A DNA stretch of 64,000 nucleotides. Source: Sphingomonas sp. G-3-2-10 (lineage in GTDB: Bacteria; Pseudomonadota; Alphaproteobacteria; Sphingomonadales; Sphingomonadaceae). The stretch lies in the NCBI RefSeq assembly GCF_012927115.1, contig NZ_JABBFY010000001.1, forward strand, positions 2,418,001 to 2,482,000. The letters are read 5' to 3'. A model generated the notes under the pieces. The model did not search any database. It worked only from the letters and a program-made list of their open reading frames with translations, and was not told the origin of the DNA. The position numbers were made by a program, and so were the translations under genes. Positions 35,998-44,608 of the stretch are shown here, piece after piece (position 1 is the first letter of the stretch; every line of letters begins with the position of its first letter).

Positions 35998-37227
35998 ATG
36001 GCGACGCTTGCGACCGAGACTCAGGGACAAGTCGATCCGCTCGATATGAGCCGGCCCGAACTGTATCGCGACGACACCTGGCACGAGCCGTTCCGCGAGC
36101 TGCGCGAGAAGGCGCCGGTCTATTATACGGAGCATAGCGGCTTCGGCCCCTTCTGGTCGGTCTCCACCTACAAGCCGATCGTCCATATCGAATCGCTGCC
36201 CGAGGTCTTCTCGTCCGAGGCAGGCGGCATCACCATCGCCGACATGCAGGAAGGCGATATCAAGATGCCGATGTTCATCGCGATGGACCGGCCCAAACAT
36301 ACCGGCCAGCGCCGCACCGTCGCCCCCGCCTTCACGCCCAGCGAAATGGTGCGGATGAGCGACAATATCCGCACCCGCACCGCCGAGATTCTCGATTCGG
36401 TGCCGGTGGGCGAGGAATTCGACTGGGTCGACCGCGTCTCGATCGAACTGACCACCCAGATGCTGGCGATCCTGTTCGACTTTCCGTGGGAGGACCGGCG
36501 CAAGCTGACCTACTGGTCCGACTGGGCCGGCGATATCGAGATGGCCAAGGACCCGGTGCTGAAGGAAAAGCGCCGCGAGATCCTGTTCGAATGCGCCGCC
36601 TATTTCGGCAATCTGTGGCAGGGCAAGATCGGCAAGGAGCCGACCCCGGACCTGATCTCGATGATGATCCATTCGGATGCGATGAGCCACATGGATCAGA
36701 TGGAGTTCCTCGGGAACCTGATCCTGCTGATCGTCGGCGGCAACGACACCACCCGCAATTCGATGAGCGCCTATGCCTGGGGACTGAACCAGTTTCCGGA
36801 CGAGCGCGCCAAGCTGGAAGCCAATCCGGGCCTGATCGCCAATGCCACGCAGGAGATCATCCGCTGGCAGACCCCGCTCGCCCATATGCGCCGCACCGCG
36901 ACGCAGGACACCGAAGTGGAAGGCGTGAAGATCCGCGAGGGCGACAAGCTGGCGCTCTGGTATCTCTCGGCCAATCGCGACGAGAGCGTGTTCCCCGACG
37001 CGGACAGGATCATCGTCGAGCGCGAGAATGCGCGGCGGCATCTCGCGTTCGGCCACGGCATCCATCGCTGCGTCGGCGCGCGGCTGGCCGAATTGCAGAT
37101 CGGCATCCTGATGGAGGAAATGGCGAAGCGCCGCCTGCGTGTGAACGTGACCGGCGAGCCCGAACGCGTCGCGGCGTGCTTCGTCCACGGCTATCGCAAG
37201 ATGGCGGTCGAGCTCAGCCATTACTGA
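35998..37227 (+). CDS. cytochrome P450, CYP153-like alkane/fatty-acid hydroxylase
   Basis: A 409-residue soluble P450 that inserts one oxygen into alkanes or fatty acids using ferredoxin electrons. LIVGGNDTTRNSM (I-helix), EIIRWQTPLAHMRRTA (K-helix ExxR) and HLAFGHGIHRCVGARLAE (heme-thiolate Cys near residue 361) are intact. MFIAMDRPKHTGQRR and EEFDWVDRVSIELTT closely follow CYP153 hydroxylases as I recall them. No ferredoxin or reductase gene is adjacent, so redox partners must be elsewhere. It has its own palindromic promoter region and GGAGAGG ribosome-binding site. Confidence 0.88.
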   Translation: MATLATETQGQVDPLDMSRPELYRDDTWHEPFRELREKAPVYYTEHSGFGPFWSVSTYKPIVHIESLPEVFSSEAGGITIADMQEGDIKMPMFIAMDRPKHTGQRRTVAPAFTPSEMVRMSDNIRTRTAEILDSVPVGEEFDWVDRVSIELTTQMLAILFDFPWEDRRKLTYWSDWAGDIEMAKDPVLKEKRREILFECAAYFGNLWQGKIGKEPTPDLISMMIHSDAMSHMDQMEFLGNLILLIVGGNDTTRNSMSAYAWGLNQFPDERAKLEANPGLIANATQEIIRWQTPLAHMRRTATQDTEVEGVKIREGDKLALWYLSANRDESVFPDADRIIVERENARRHLAFGHGIHRCVGARLAELQIGILMEEMAKRRLRVNVTGEPERVAACFVHGYRKMAVELSHY

Positions 37228-37291
37228 GGCGATTTCGCTCGCCTGTTTGCAGTGATCGATGGATATTCGCGTCGCACCGGGGAGAGGGACG

Positions 37292-37828
37292 ATGCGGAAA
37301 CTGTTCGTGATCGGTGCGCTGCTCGCGCTGGGCGGATGCTCGCTGGCGCCGAACGTCATCAGGGCCGTGGCGCGCGACGGGCGAATCCTGTTCGAGATCT
37401 ACGACCCCGGCAGCTGGCCGTTCGGCGGGAAGATCAAGGATATCGCGTCGAACTCGGTCGTGGTGATGCACGACACGGAAGTGATGTGGGAAATCGAGCG
37501 CAGCATGGCCCCGCGCTGTCAGGGCCAGGCCCGCAAGCCGACCTTCCCGCTAACCTACAGCGTCACGCCCGATTGCTTCGTGCTGAAGGCCGCGCCGCGC
37601 GAATTGCGGCCGGGCGTGCTCTATCGGGTGGAGAGCGATCTGGCGCACGGCAATAGCGGCGGCGGCGAGGGCTTCTTCAAGATCGGCCTGACCCCGGTGA
37701 ATTTCGATCTGAGCCGAACCAACGACGAACTCAGGGACTGGGAACGCTATCGGCCGGTCGCGGTCGACGAGAATGGCTATGCGATCCGCGGCAATCATGC
37801 CGAGGAGGCAGACAACGTCACCAAATGA
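37292..37828 (+). CDS. lipoprotein, unknown function
   Basis: A 178-residue lipoprotein, MRKLFVIGALLALGGC giving a lipobox at Cys 16. The mature protein has two more cysteines in the middle and no known domain. ATG 37292 is chosen over one 11 codons upstream because it produces the signal peptide directly, with GGAGAGGGA in front. Whether it shares a transcript with the P450 is unclear (64-base gap). Confidence 0.68.
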   Translation: MRKLFVIGALLALGGCSLAPNVIRAVARDGRILFEIYDPGSWPFGGKIKDIASNSVVVMHDTEVMWEIERSMAPRCQGQARKPTFPLTYSVTPDCFVLKAAPRELRPGVLYRVESDLAHGNSGGGEGFFKIGLTPVNFDLSRTNDELRDWERYRPVAVDENGYAIRGNHAEEADNVTK

Positions 37829-37879
37829 CCTTGGCGCGGGGGCCGGTGCTCCCCACTTTGGGTCGCAAGGAGTTGGATC

Positions 37880-38365
37880 ATGGATGTCAGCCGCCGCAAT
37901 TTCCTGACTGCCGCCGGAGCGGGCGCGATCGTCGCGGCATGCGGCCCGGCGCCGACCGCCGAAGCCGCGCAGAATTTCGAGTTCAAACTGAGCGACGCCG
38001 AATGGCGCAAGCGGCTGAGCCCCGAAGCCTATAATGTGCTGCGCAAGGGCGCGACCGAATATGCCGGAACCAGTCCGCTCAACCGCGAGCATCGCGCCGG
38101 AACATTCGAATGCGCGGGCTGCGCGCTGCCGCTCTTCTCGTCGACGACCAAGTTCGACAGCGGCACGGGCTGGCCCAGCTTCTACGCGCCGCTGGGCAAT
38201 GCGGTGGTCACGAAGACCGACCGGAGCCTGGGGATGAGCCGGGTGGAAGTGCTGTGCCGCCGCTGCGGCGGGCATCTTGGCCATGTGTTCGACGACGGGC
38301 CGAAGCCGACCGGCAAACGCTATTGCATGAATGGGGTCGCGCTGGCGTTCAAGCCGAAGCGCTAG
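37880..38365 (+). CDS. msrB: exported peptide-methionine (R)-S-oxide reductase
   Basis: MsrB repairs methionine-R-sulfoxide. The 161-residue protein has zinc-site CxxC pairs (CAGCALP and CRRCGGH), GTGWPSFYAPL and the catalytic RYCMNGVALAF. Unlike typical cytoplasmic MsrB it begins DVSRRNFLTAAGAGAIVAAC, a twin-arginine leader with a lipobox-like Cys, so it is probably exported, and perhaps lipid-anchored, to guard envelope proteins. Its partner MsrA is not in this window. Confidence 0.92.
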   Translation: MDVSRRNFLTAAGAGAIVAACGPAPTAEAAQNFEFKLSDAEWRKRLSPEAYNVLRKGATEYAGTSPLNREHRAGTFECAGCALPLFSSTTKFDSGTGWPSFYAPLGNAVVTKTDRSLGMSRVEVLCRRCGGHLGHVFDDGPKPTGKRYCMNGVALAFKPKR

Positions 38366-38435
38366 AGTCGGATTCAGCTTCGCTGAGTCATACGGTACCG
38401 GCCCGCATCCACGTCAGTGGATCAAACTGTAAAGC

Positions 38436-38993
38436 TCAGAGGCTGGTCTTGCCCATCATCGAAGCGAGGATCAGCGGACGCTCCGGCTTGCGGGCGGCGA
38501 TCATCTGGGGTGCTTCGAACGCCTTGGGCGCATCGTCGGGATAGATGAAGCCGTTCACCGGGAACACCGTGGTGCCCATGCCGCCGGTGGGGGCGAACCA
38601 GACCTTGACCTGGCTCCAGTCGCCGGCCGGCGAAACGTCGATGGCGCGAACGTTGCGCTCGATGCCGCCGCGATACGACCAGTTGGCGTGAGTGAGGAGC
38701 ACTTCGCGGTCGCTGATGATCGCCGAAACCATCGCGACATGGCCATAGGGGTTACGGCCGGTCTTCTTGAACGACATGACCGAACCGACTTCCGGCTCGT
38801 TGCCGCGCTCGTAACGGCCTTCGGCCTGGCTCCACCAGGTCCATGCGTTACCGCGGATGTCGATGCCGGAGACTTCGCGAGCGAACGGCACGCACTGCAG
38901 GAACGAGGACTTCTTTGCCATCGCGGGGACCGAAGTCGCCAGGCAAAGCGCCACCAGCAGCGCAAAACGCGCAGTAAGAGCTCGAAAAGACAT
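38436..38993 (-). CDS. CHAP-domain amidase/peptidase, exported
   Basis: A 185-residue secreted protein: signal peptide (to about SVPAMA), then a CHAP-type domain with LQCVPFAREVSGID (nucleophile Cys), NAWTWWSQAEGRYERG, GSVMSFKKTG and NPYGHVAMVSAI (catalytic His). CHAP enzymes cut peptidoglycan stem peptides or cross-bridges. A Pro-rich tail follows. The start touches a possible small upstream gene with TAATG overlap. Confidence 0.85.
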   Translation of the reverse strand: MSFRALTARFALLVALCLATSVPAMAKKSSFLQCVPFAREVSGIDIRGNAWTWWSQAEGRYERGNEPEVGSVMSFKKTGRNPYGHVAMVSAIISDREVLLTHANWSYRGGIERNVRAIDVSPAGDWSQVKVWFAPTGGMGTTVFPVNGFIYPDDAPKAFEAPQMIAARKPERPLILASMMGKTSL

Positions 38994-39223
38994 TAACCCC
39001 CCGGATCGGAACGTGATCGGTGAATGCTGATGACCAGATCGGGGTTTAACAGTCCACCCATCGGCCCGCCGTACGGGACGAACCGTTGCGTTGAGCCGAT
39101 GGGCCGGAGACCCGAGTCGGAACCGTTCGGCGAGTCGAGCTTTACCGGCGACGAACCGTTCCCGGCTGCGACGATCTGCTGCTCCGCATCAATACGGATG
39201 CGGATTCGCACGTAGGGGTTCAT
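38993..39223 (-). CDS. possible small coupled reading frame before the CHAP gene
   Basis: A 76-codon frame from ATG 39223 whose TAA overlaps the CHAP ATG (TAATG). It encodes a protein starting MNPYVRIRIRIDAEQQIV, otherwise Gly/Pro/Ser-rich. GC at third positions is lower than in confident neighbours (about 70%), no family is recognised and the ribosome-binding site is weak. It could be leader sequence rather than a gene. The stretch 39224-39426 contains no recognisable feature. Confidence 0.3.
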   Translation of the reverse strand: MNPYVRIRIRIDAEQQIVAAGNGSSPVKLDSPNGSDSGLRPIGSTQRFVPYGGPMGGLLNPDLVISIHRSRSDPGG

Positions 39224-39426
39224 CCCAAGCAGACAGCTTTGTTGCTCAAGCGCATCACATGCAGGCGTTTTCCGTCATCGGGACTCGGTTCGTCGCAACC
39301 CATGTTGCGTTGCAAAAAGAACTGGCGTCCAATGATGAACGCGGGACGACGGCAGATTAAGCTCGGCGTTAACCATTCGAGCGCATGATCTGCCCAGTGC
39401 AATTTCTGGGGTGGGAGTTGGTCGAT

Positions 39427-39978
39427 ATGGGCGCAAGAATGAAACCGGCTGAAGGCGCGATGACGCTGGCCGAGATGAAGGAATTCGCAAGCTTCGCCGC
39501 AGCGACGCAGCGTTATATCCGCCGCTCGCTCGACATCGGTCTGGAACGCGACGACGCGATGGTCCGCTGGTCGCGCGACGTGGTCGAAGCCGCCAGCATC
39601 CGCGCCCAGGCCCGCATGTATGACCGCCTTGCCGAGATCCGCGCGCTGCTGCCCGACGACAGCGCCCTCGATGCGATCGAACCCTTCATGGCCCCGCTGG
39701 TCACCGTCACCGCGTTCGACCTGAGCCAGGGCCGGCTGACCAATTTCTCGGCGTATCGCTTCCTCTACGAGCGCCTCGTCGGCGCCGAGGTGCGTCCGTG
39801 GCTGCCTGCCGCTTTCTGCTCTGCGGCTGCCCTGCCCCATCTCCATCCCGATCTGCGCCGCAAGCTGCTCCAGTCGATCAGCGAAGCCGCGGCAACCGCG
39901 TCGGGCTGGTCGAACCGCCAGCCGGCCTTCTTCCCGCAATGGGTGGAAAAGGTAGACGGCGCCGCGCTGTCGAGCTGA
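39427..39978 (+). CDS. protein of unknown function
   Basis: A 183-residue helical protein, with RYIRRSLDIGLERDDAMVRW and YRFLYERLVGAEVRPWLPAA as landmarks. No signal peptide, membrane segment or known domain is seen. ATG 39427 follows GGGAG at 10 bases; ATG 39385 would extend it by 14 residues. A clear terminator follows. Codon use is normal, so it is a real gene. Confidence 0.65.
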   Translation: MGARMKPAEGAMTLAEMKEFASFAAATQRYIRRSLDIGLERDDAMVRWSRDVVEAASIRAQARMYDRLAEIRALLPDDSALDAIEPFMAPLVTVTAFDLSQGRLTNFSAYRFLYERLVGAEVRPWLPAAFCSAAALPHLHPDLRRKLLQSISEAAATASGWSNRQPAFFPQWVEKVDGAALSS

Positions 39979-39999
39979 TCCGCCCCACCCGAACGAGAA

Positions 40000-40034
40000 A
40001 AGCCCCCGGCGCCTGCGCTCCGGGGGCTTTTTCG
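40000..40034 (+). terminator. Rho-independent terminator
   Basis: AAGCCCCCGG and CCGGGGGCTT pair around a 10-base loop, with TTTTT after the stem. It ends the preceding unknown gene. Confidence 0.9.
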
Positions 40035-40080
40035 TGGGCGCTCTCCAATTCTTGCCACACTGCCCGCCTAGCCGGTGGAC

Positions 40081-40704
40081 ATGATCGATTCCGCCCTGTT
40101 CGCCGCGTTCCTGTTCGCAGCCTTCGTCCTGACGATCACGCCCGGGCTCGACACCGCGATGGTGCTGCGCGCGGCAGCGTCGGACGGCGCACGGGCCGGC
40201 GTCTTCGCGTCGATCGGTATCCTTGTCGGCTGCCTCGTCTGGGGCGCAGCGGTGTCGCTCGGCCTCGGGGCGCTGCTGCACGCCTCCGAACTGGCCTATT
40301 CGGTCCTGAAATGGGCAGGGGCGGCCTATCTGCTATGGGTCGGGGCAACCATGCTGCTCGGCCCGCGCGAGACGATGGCCGCCGATGCCGAGGCCTCCCG
40401 CGACGCCGGCATCCGCGCGATGCGCCGGGGCTTCCTCACCAACATGCTGAACCCCAAGATCGGCATCTTCTACGTGACCTTCCTGCCGCAATTCATCCCG
40501 GCGGGCGTCAACGTGGCGGGCTATTCCTTCTTCCTGGCCTGTGTCCATGTCGCAATCACCGTGCTGTGGTTTGCGCTGCTGATCGCCGCGACCGCGCCGC
40601 TGGGCCGGATGCTGAAGCGGCCTAAGGTACTGAAATCGCTCGACCGGATGACCGGCGGCGTCTTCATCGCCTTCGGTCTGAAACTGGCCGCATCGCGCGC
40701 CTAA
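40081..40704 (+). CDS. LysE/RhtB-family amino acid exporter
   Basis: A 207-residue six-TM exporter of the LysE superfamily. The motif LTITPGLDTAMVLRAAASDG near residue 20 (family: TPGP-like) and RRGFLTNMLNPKIGIFYVTF are diagnostic. Substrate is an amino acid or related small metabolite. GTG two codons upstream (40075) is an alternative start. The gene ends in a 4-base overlap with the convergent extensin-like gene. Confidence 0.88.
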   Translation: MIDSALFAAFLFAAFVLTITPGLDTAMVLRAAASDGARAGVFASIGILVGCLVWGAAVSLGLGALLHASELAYSVLKWAGAAYLLWVGATMLLGPRETMAADAEASRDAGIRAMRRGFLTNMLNPKIGIFYVTFLPQFIPAGVNVAGYSFFLACVHVAITVLWFALLIAATAPLGRMLKRPKVLKSLDRMTGGVFIAFGLKLAASRA

Positions 40705-41438
40705 CGGCACGCCTTCCACCCCATCATCCCGCGATTGCCCTGATCGAAATGGAAGTGATCGTGGTGCGCCTCGTTATAGTCGGGTGACAGCACGGTGGTG
40801 AACATCCCGCACGCCCCGTCGCGCACCTCGCGCAGGAAGGCGCGGACCGCCGGATCGGCGCTGTTCCAATGGCCCTTCACCGTGATCCGCGTCGCGTCGC
40901 TCAGGCGAAACGCCGAGATGTCGAGCGCATTGGCGGTGGCGTGCTGGCTCCAGACGCCTTCGCCGCGCCCCACGATCTTGCGGCAATTATAGCTGCCATA
41001 ATGTTCGATCGCGCTGACCCGCTTGCCGAAATGCTTCTGCGCCGCGGGCTGGACGACTTCCCATTCCCACAGCGCCAGCCCCGCCGCGACCGGGCAGGAG
41101 GTGCCGACATCGCCGGGCACGAAATCGATTCGTCGCGCCCCGCCGGCCTGAAAGCGCACGCCGTCGGAATAACCGCACTTGCCGCCTTCCACCCGGAGGT
41201 CGGGCAGGGTGACATATTCGATCCCCGCCCGATCGAGCAGCGCTTCGCACTTGCCCGGCTTGTCGCGCAGCGCGGCGATCTTGCTCGCGGTGAAGATCCC
41301 GACCGGCTGGGCGAGATCGAGTTCGGTCCAGGGCAGGTCCTGCGGCCGGTCGCGCAGCACGGCATAGAGCAGGAAGCCCCCGAACAGCAGCAGCCCGGCT
41401 GCGATCGTCCACAGGATCGCGCGCCGCGTTGCCTTCAT
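40701..41438 (-). CDS. extensin-like C-terminal domain protein
   Basis: A 245-residue membrane-anchored protein: one N-terminal TM (residues 8-27) and an Extensin_C-type domain (PF06904) with CPVAAGLALWEWEVVQPAA, IEHYGSYNCRKI, WSQHATANALDISAF, and AHHDHFHFDQG, a metal-ligand-like His/Asp cluster reminiscent of DD-peptidase-type folds. It presumably acts on the cell wall. It is translationally coupled to the NUDIX gene. Confidence 0.85.
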   Translation of the reverse strand: MKATRRAILWTIAAGLLLFGGFLLYAVLRDRPQDLPWTELDLAQPVGIFTASKIAALRDKPGKCEALLDRAGIEYVTLPDLRVEGGKCGYSDGVRFQAGGARRIDFVPGDVGTSCPVAAGLALWEWEVVQPAAQKHFGKRVSAIEHYGSYNCRKIVGRGEGVWSQHATANALDISAFRLSDATRITVKGHWNSADPAVRAFLREVRDGACGMFTTVLSPDYNEAHHDHFHFDQGNRGMMGWKACR

Positions 41439-42181
41439 CCGCGAACCGCTTCGCTCAGGATTTGCGAAGTGACCGGATAGCCGAGATCGTCGGGGATGCA
41501 GAGGTGGCGCTCGCCGCCCCGCTCCTCGATCCACGGCGTCAGGATGCGGACGGGATGCGCATTGGCATCGGCCACCGCATCGTCCCACGATCCGAACAGC
41601 GCCAGCCGCTCGAGGTTGCGCCGGGTCGGGAAGATGATGCTCGCCCGCCCCGCATCGCATTCGGCCAGCACATCGCGCGCGCTCATCCAGAAGGCGCGGG
41701 TATTCTCGTTCCCATCGACCACCGGCTCGGCCCCTTGCGGTGCGCGGGCGAGGTAGAAGCGGGTGTCGAACACTTTGTGGTTGACCGATTTGGGCAACCA
41801 GCGCGCGAACGGCACCAGTGCCTCAAGCCGCAGAATGGCCCCGGCCGCTTCGAACGCTGCGCCCATCGGCTCGCCGGCATAGAGCGCGCGGCGAAGCTCG
41901 GGGATCGCCGCGGGATCGACGTCGAGGCCAACCGCGATGCCCGCTTCCTCCAGCGTCTCGCGGATGCCGCCGATCCGCGCGGCATTCTCGTCGACATCGC
42001 CGTCGATCAATTCGGCCAGCACATGATCGCCCGCGTCGATCCGCCCGCCGGGAAACACCAGCGCGCCGCCCGCGAACGACATCGCCTTGGCGCGTTCGAC
42101 CATCAGCAGCTCGGGCGGCCCGCCCGCCACCTCGCGCATCACGACGATGGTGGCGGCGGGGTGAATCTCGGCTTCGGACAT
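41435..42181 (-). CDS. NUDIX hydrolase (NUDT19-like)
   Basis: A 248-residue NUDIX protein. The box is longer than canonical: GGALVFPGGRIDAGDHVLAE then GGIRETLEEAGIAVG, retaining the REtxEEaG core. This split form is found in NUDT19/coenzyme-A-diphosphatase-like proteins. Substrate unproven. A 4-base overlap precedes the extensin-like gene. Confidence 0.85.
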   Translation of the reverse strand: MSEAEIHPAATIVVMREVAGGPPELLMVERAKAMSFAGGALVFPGGRIDAGDHVLAELIDGDVDENAARIGGIRETLEEAGIAVGLDVDPAAIPELRRALYAGEPMGAAFEAAGAILRLEALVPFARWLPKSVNHKVFDTRFYLARAPQGAEPVVDGNENTRAFWMSARDVLAECDAGRASIIFPTRRNLERLALFGSWDDAVADANAHPVRILTPWIEERGGERHLCIPDDLGYPVTSQILSEAVRG

Positions 42182-42225
42182 GCAACCGGACTAGGACCGG
42201 AATCGGCGCGCCGCAATCGCGCCGG

Positions 42226-43260
42226 TCAGTAGCGCACCTCGAACGCGTAATAGCCTTTCGCCCGCAGCCGCACCCGCGCCACGACATCGCTCGACGTCAG
42301 GAACAGCGTGCTGCCATCCTCGCCGAAAGCGCAGTTCGCGATCGCCTTGCCGGTAGCGATGATGCCGAGCAGCTTCCCCTCGGGCGACACGACATGGACC
42401 CCGCCCGGACCGGTCGCATAGACATTGCCGCGCACATCGACCTTCAGCCCGTCAGGCAGTCCGGGCAGCTTCGCCGCCAGTTGCGGCCGCGCATCGTGGA
42501 ACAGGCGCGGCGGTCCCTTGGGCAGTCCGTCCTCGCCCAGATCGTAAGCCAGCACCTCGGGCCGCTCGGGGTCCGAAATCGCGACGTACAGAATGTCCTG
42601 CTTCAGATTGAGCGCGACGCCGTTGGGGCGCGTCAGGCGCTTGTCGATCGCGGTGATCGTGCCGTCCTTGGCGCGATAGAAGACGCCGTTGAACGGCAAT
42701 TCCTTCAGCGGCGACTTGTCGCCCTCGGCAAGGCCATAGGGCGGATCGGTGAAATAGATGCCGCCACCCTTCCGCTCGACCAGATCGTTGCAGCTGTTGA
42801 AGCGCTTGCCCTCGTATCGATCGGCGAGGATCGTCTTCTTCTTCGTGCCCAGATGTACACTGGCGATTGCGCGGCTGCCGCTGTCGGCCATCAGGATTTC
42901 GCTGTCGCGGAAGGCGAGCCCGTTCGATCCCGCCTCGCGGATGCCCGGCGGGATCGGTCCCGCCAGCCCCGAGGGATCGAGGAACGGCTTCGCGCCTTCG
43001 CGCGGTCGCCATTGGTAGAGGATGTTCGAGGGGACGTCGGAAAAATAGAGGCACCGTTCCCAGATGTGCCACACCGGCCCCTCGGCCCATTTATAGCGGC
43101 TGGCGATCACTTCGATCGGCGAAGCGACGTCGACGATCGCGTCGAGCGCGGGATCGAGCCGGGTGATCCCGCCCACTTCCGCACGCGCCACCCCCGGCAC
43201 GAACGGCAAAGCGGCCATGCCGGCCAGCGCCGCGCGGCGCGTGATCCTCAGATCGGTCAT
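42226..43260 (-). CDS. SMP-30/gluconolactonase, exported
   Basis: A 344-residue lactonase of the SMP-30/gluconolactonase/LRE family, a six-bladed propeller. WAEGPVWHIWERCLYFSDVP holds the metal-binding Glu, RPNGVALNLKQDILYVAI the Asn, and GLPDGLKVDVRGNVYATGPG the Asp pair. Leader RITRRAALAGMAALPFVPGVARA looks twin-arginine-like, so it probably acts in the periplasm. As the last gene of the sugar operon it would open the lactone produced upstream. Xylonolactone is an alternative substrate. Confidence 0.88.
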   Translation of the reverse strand: MTDLRITRRAALAGMAALPFVPGVARAEVGGITRLDPALDAIVDVASPIEVIASRYKWAEGPVWHIWERCLYFSDVPSNILYQWRPREGAKPFLDPSGLAGPIPPGIREAGSNGLAFRDSEILMADSGSRAIASVHLGTKKKTILADRYEGKRFNSCNDLVERKGGGIYFTDPPYGLAEGDKSPLKELPFNGVFYRAKDGTITAIDKRLTRPNGVALNLKQDILYVAISDPERPEVLAYDLGEDGLPKGPPRLFHDARPQLAAKLPGLPDGLKVDVRGNVYATGPGGVHVVSPEGKLLGIIATGKAIANCAFGEDGSTLFLTSSDVVARVRLRAKGYYAFEVRY

Positions 43261-43273
43261 CGTCCCTCTCCCC

Positions 43274-44608
43274 TCAAACGAACGGCCAGATCAGCGCCGC
43301 CATCGCGAACATCACCAGCCCGGCGATGGTGGCGCAAAGCGTCCAGCTGCGGAAGGTCTGCGCTTCGGTCAGCCCCAGATACTGTTTCACCAGCCAGAAG
43401 CCGGTGTCGTTGACGTGACTGGCGATCGATGCGCCCGCGCCGATAGCAACCGTGACCAGCGCGATCCGGCTGGGGCTGAGCGCCGCCGCCGCGATCATCG
43501 GACCGGCAAGGCCCGCGGCGGTCACCATCGCCACCGTCGCCGACCCCTGGGCGATGCGCACGAACGCGGCGAGCAGGAAGGCGAAGACCAGTACCGAGAC
43601 CTGCGCCGACGCCACCGCCGCGGTCACCTGTTGCCCCGCGCCCGACGCGATCAGCACTTCCTTGTACGCTGCCCCCGCACCGACCACGAGCACCATCAGC
43701 CCGGCGGGCGCCAGCGCACGGGTCATGATGTCGCCGATCGTCTCCAGCGGCGCGCCGACGCGCAGGCGCAGCCACAGGGTGACGAAGATGCACGACAGGA
43801 TCAGCGCGGTGAAGGGATGGCCCACGAACTGCAGCACGGTCTTCGCCGTCCCCTCGCCCAGCCATTGGCCGGCCACCGCCGCGAGGAGGATCAGCGCCAG
43901 CGGCACCAGCATCGCCACCAGCGCGGGCCAGAAACCGATCGGTGCGGTCTGCGGCGCGCCTTCGTCGAGCATTGCCGGCGGCGTGGTATCGCCCCAGCCC
44001 GGCGCGCCGTGGAACAGCCGGGCGAACACCGGCCCCGCGACGATCGCGGCGGGAATGCCGCAGATCAGCCCGTAAAAGGCGAGCAGCCCGTAATCGGCGC
44101 CGATCAGTTCGGCGACCGCCACCGGGCCGGGATGCGGCGGCAGCAGCGCATGCATCGCCATCAGGCCCGCGAGCAGCGGAAGCGCAAAATAGGTCACGCG
44201 CCGCTGCGCGCTCACCGCCAGCGTGGTCAGCAACGGGGCGAGGATAATGAAAGCCACGTCGAAGAACAGGGGGATACCGACGATGATCCCGCTCGCGGTC
44301 AGCGCGCCGGGCATCCGCTTCTCCCCGAAGACCGCAAGCATCCGCTTCGCGATCGCATCGACGCCCCCGGAGGCCTCGAGCAGCCCGCCCAGCATCGCGC
44401 CGAGCCCGATCACCACCGCGACGAAGCCCAGCGCTTCCCCGGTCCCCTTGCGGATCGAGGCCAGCACCGCCTGCGGATCCGCGCCGAATGCAAGTCCGGT
44501 AAGCAAGGCGACGATCAACAGCGCGAGGAACGCCTGCACCTTGAACCGCAGAACCAGGACGATCACCGCCGCGATGCTCAGCGCGACGATCAGCAGGGTC
44601 ATTCCCAT
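43274..44608 (-). CDS. gluconate:H+ symporter family permease (GntP)
   Basis: A 444-residue GntP-family permease with 12-14 TM segments. LPPHPGPVAVAELIGADYG is the family signature, with TASGIIVGIPLFFDVAFIIL and ASHVNDTGFWLVKQYLGLT also conserved. It imports gluconate or a related aldonate and would carry the product of the lactonase into the cytoplasm. The start shares one base with the end of the GH3 gene. Confidence 0.92.
   Translation of the reverse strand: MGMTLLIVALSIAAVIVLVLRFKVQAFLALLIVALLTGLAFGADPQAVLASIRKGTGEALGFVAVVIGLGAMLGGLLEASGGVDAIAKRMLAVFGEKRMPGALTASGIIVGIPLFFDVAFIILAPLLTTLAVSAQRRVTYFALPLLAGLMAMHALLPPHPGPVAVAELIGADYGLLAFYGLICGIPAAIVAGPVFARLFHGAPGWGDTTPPAMLDEGAPQTAPIGFWPALVAMLVPLALILLAAVAGQWLGEGTAKTVLQFVGHPFTALILSCIFVTLWLRLRVGAPLETIGDIMTRALAPAGLMVLVVGAGAAYKEVLIASGAGQQVTAAVASAQVSVLVFAFLLAAFVRIAQGSATVAMVTAAGLAGPMIAAAALSPSRIALVTVAIGAGASIASHVNDTGFWLVKQYLGLTEAQTFRSWTLCATIAGLVMFAMAALIWPFV

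Noticed and set aside
39357..39372. TTAA-N8-TTAA as a CtrA site before the unknown gene at 39427
   Set aside because: The spacer is 8 rather than 7 and flanking bases are poor, so it is not strong enough to claim.
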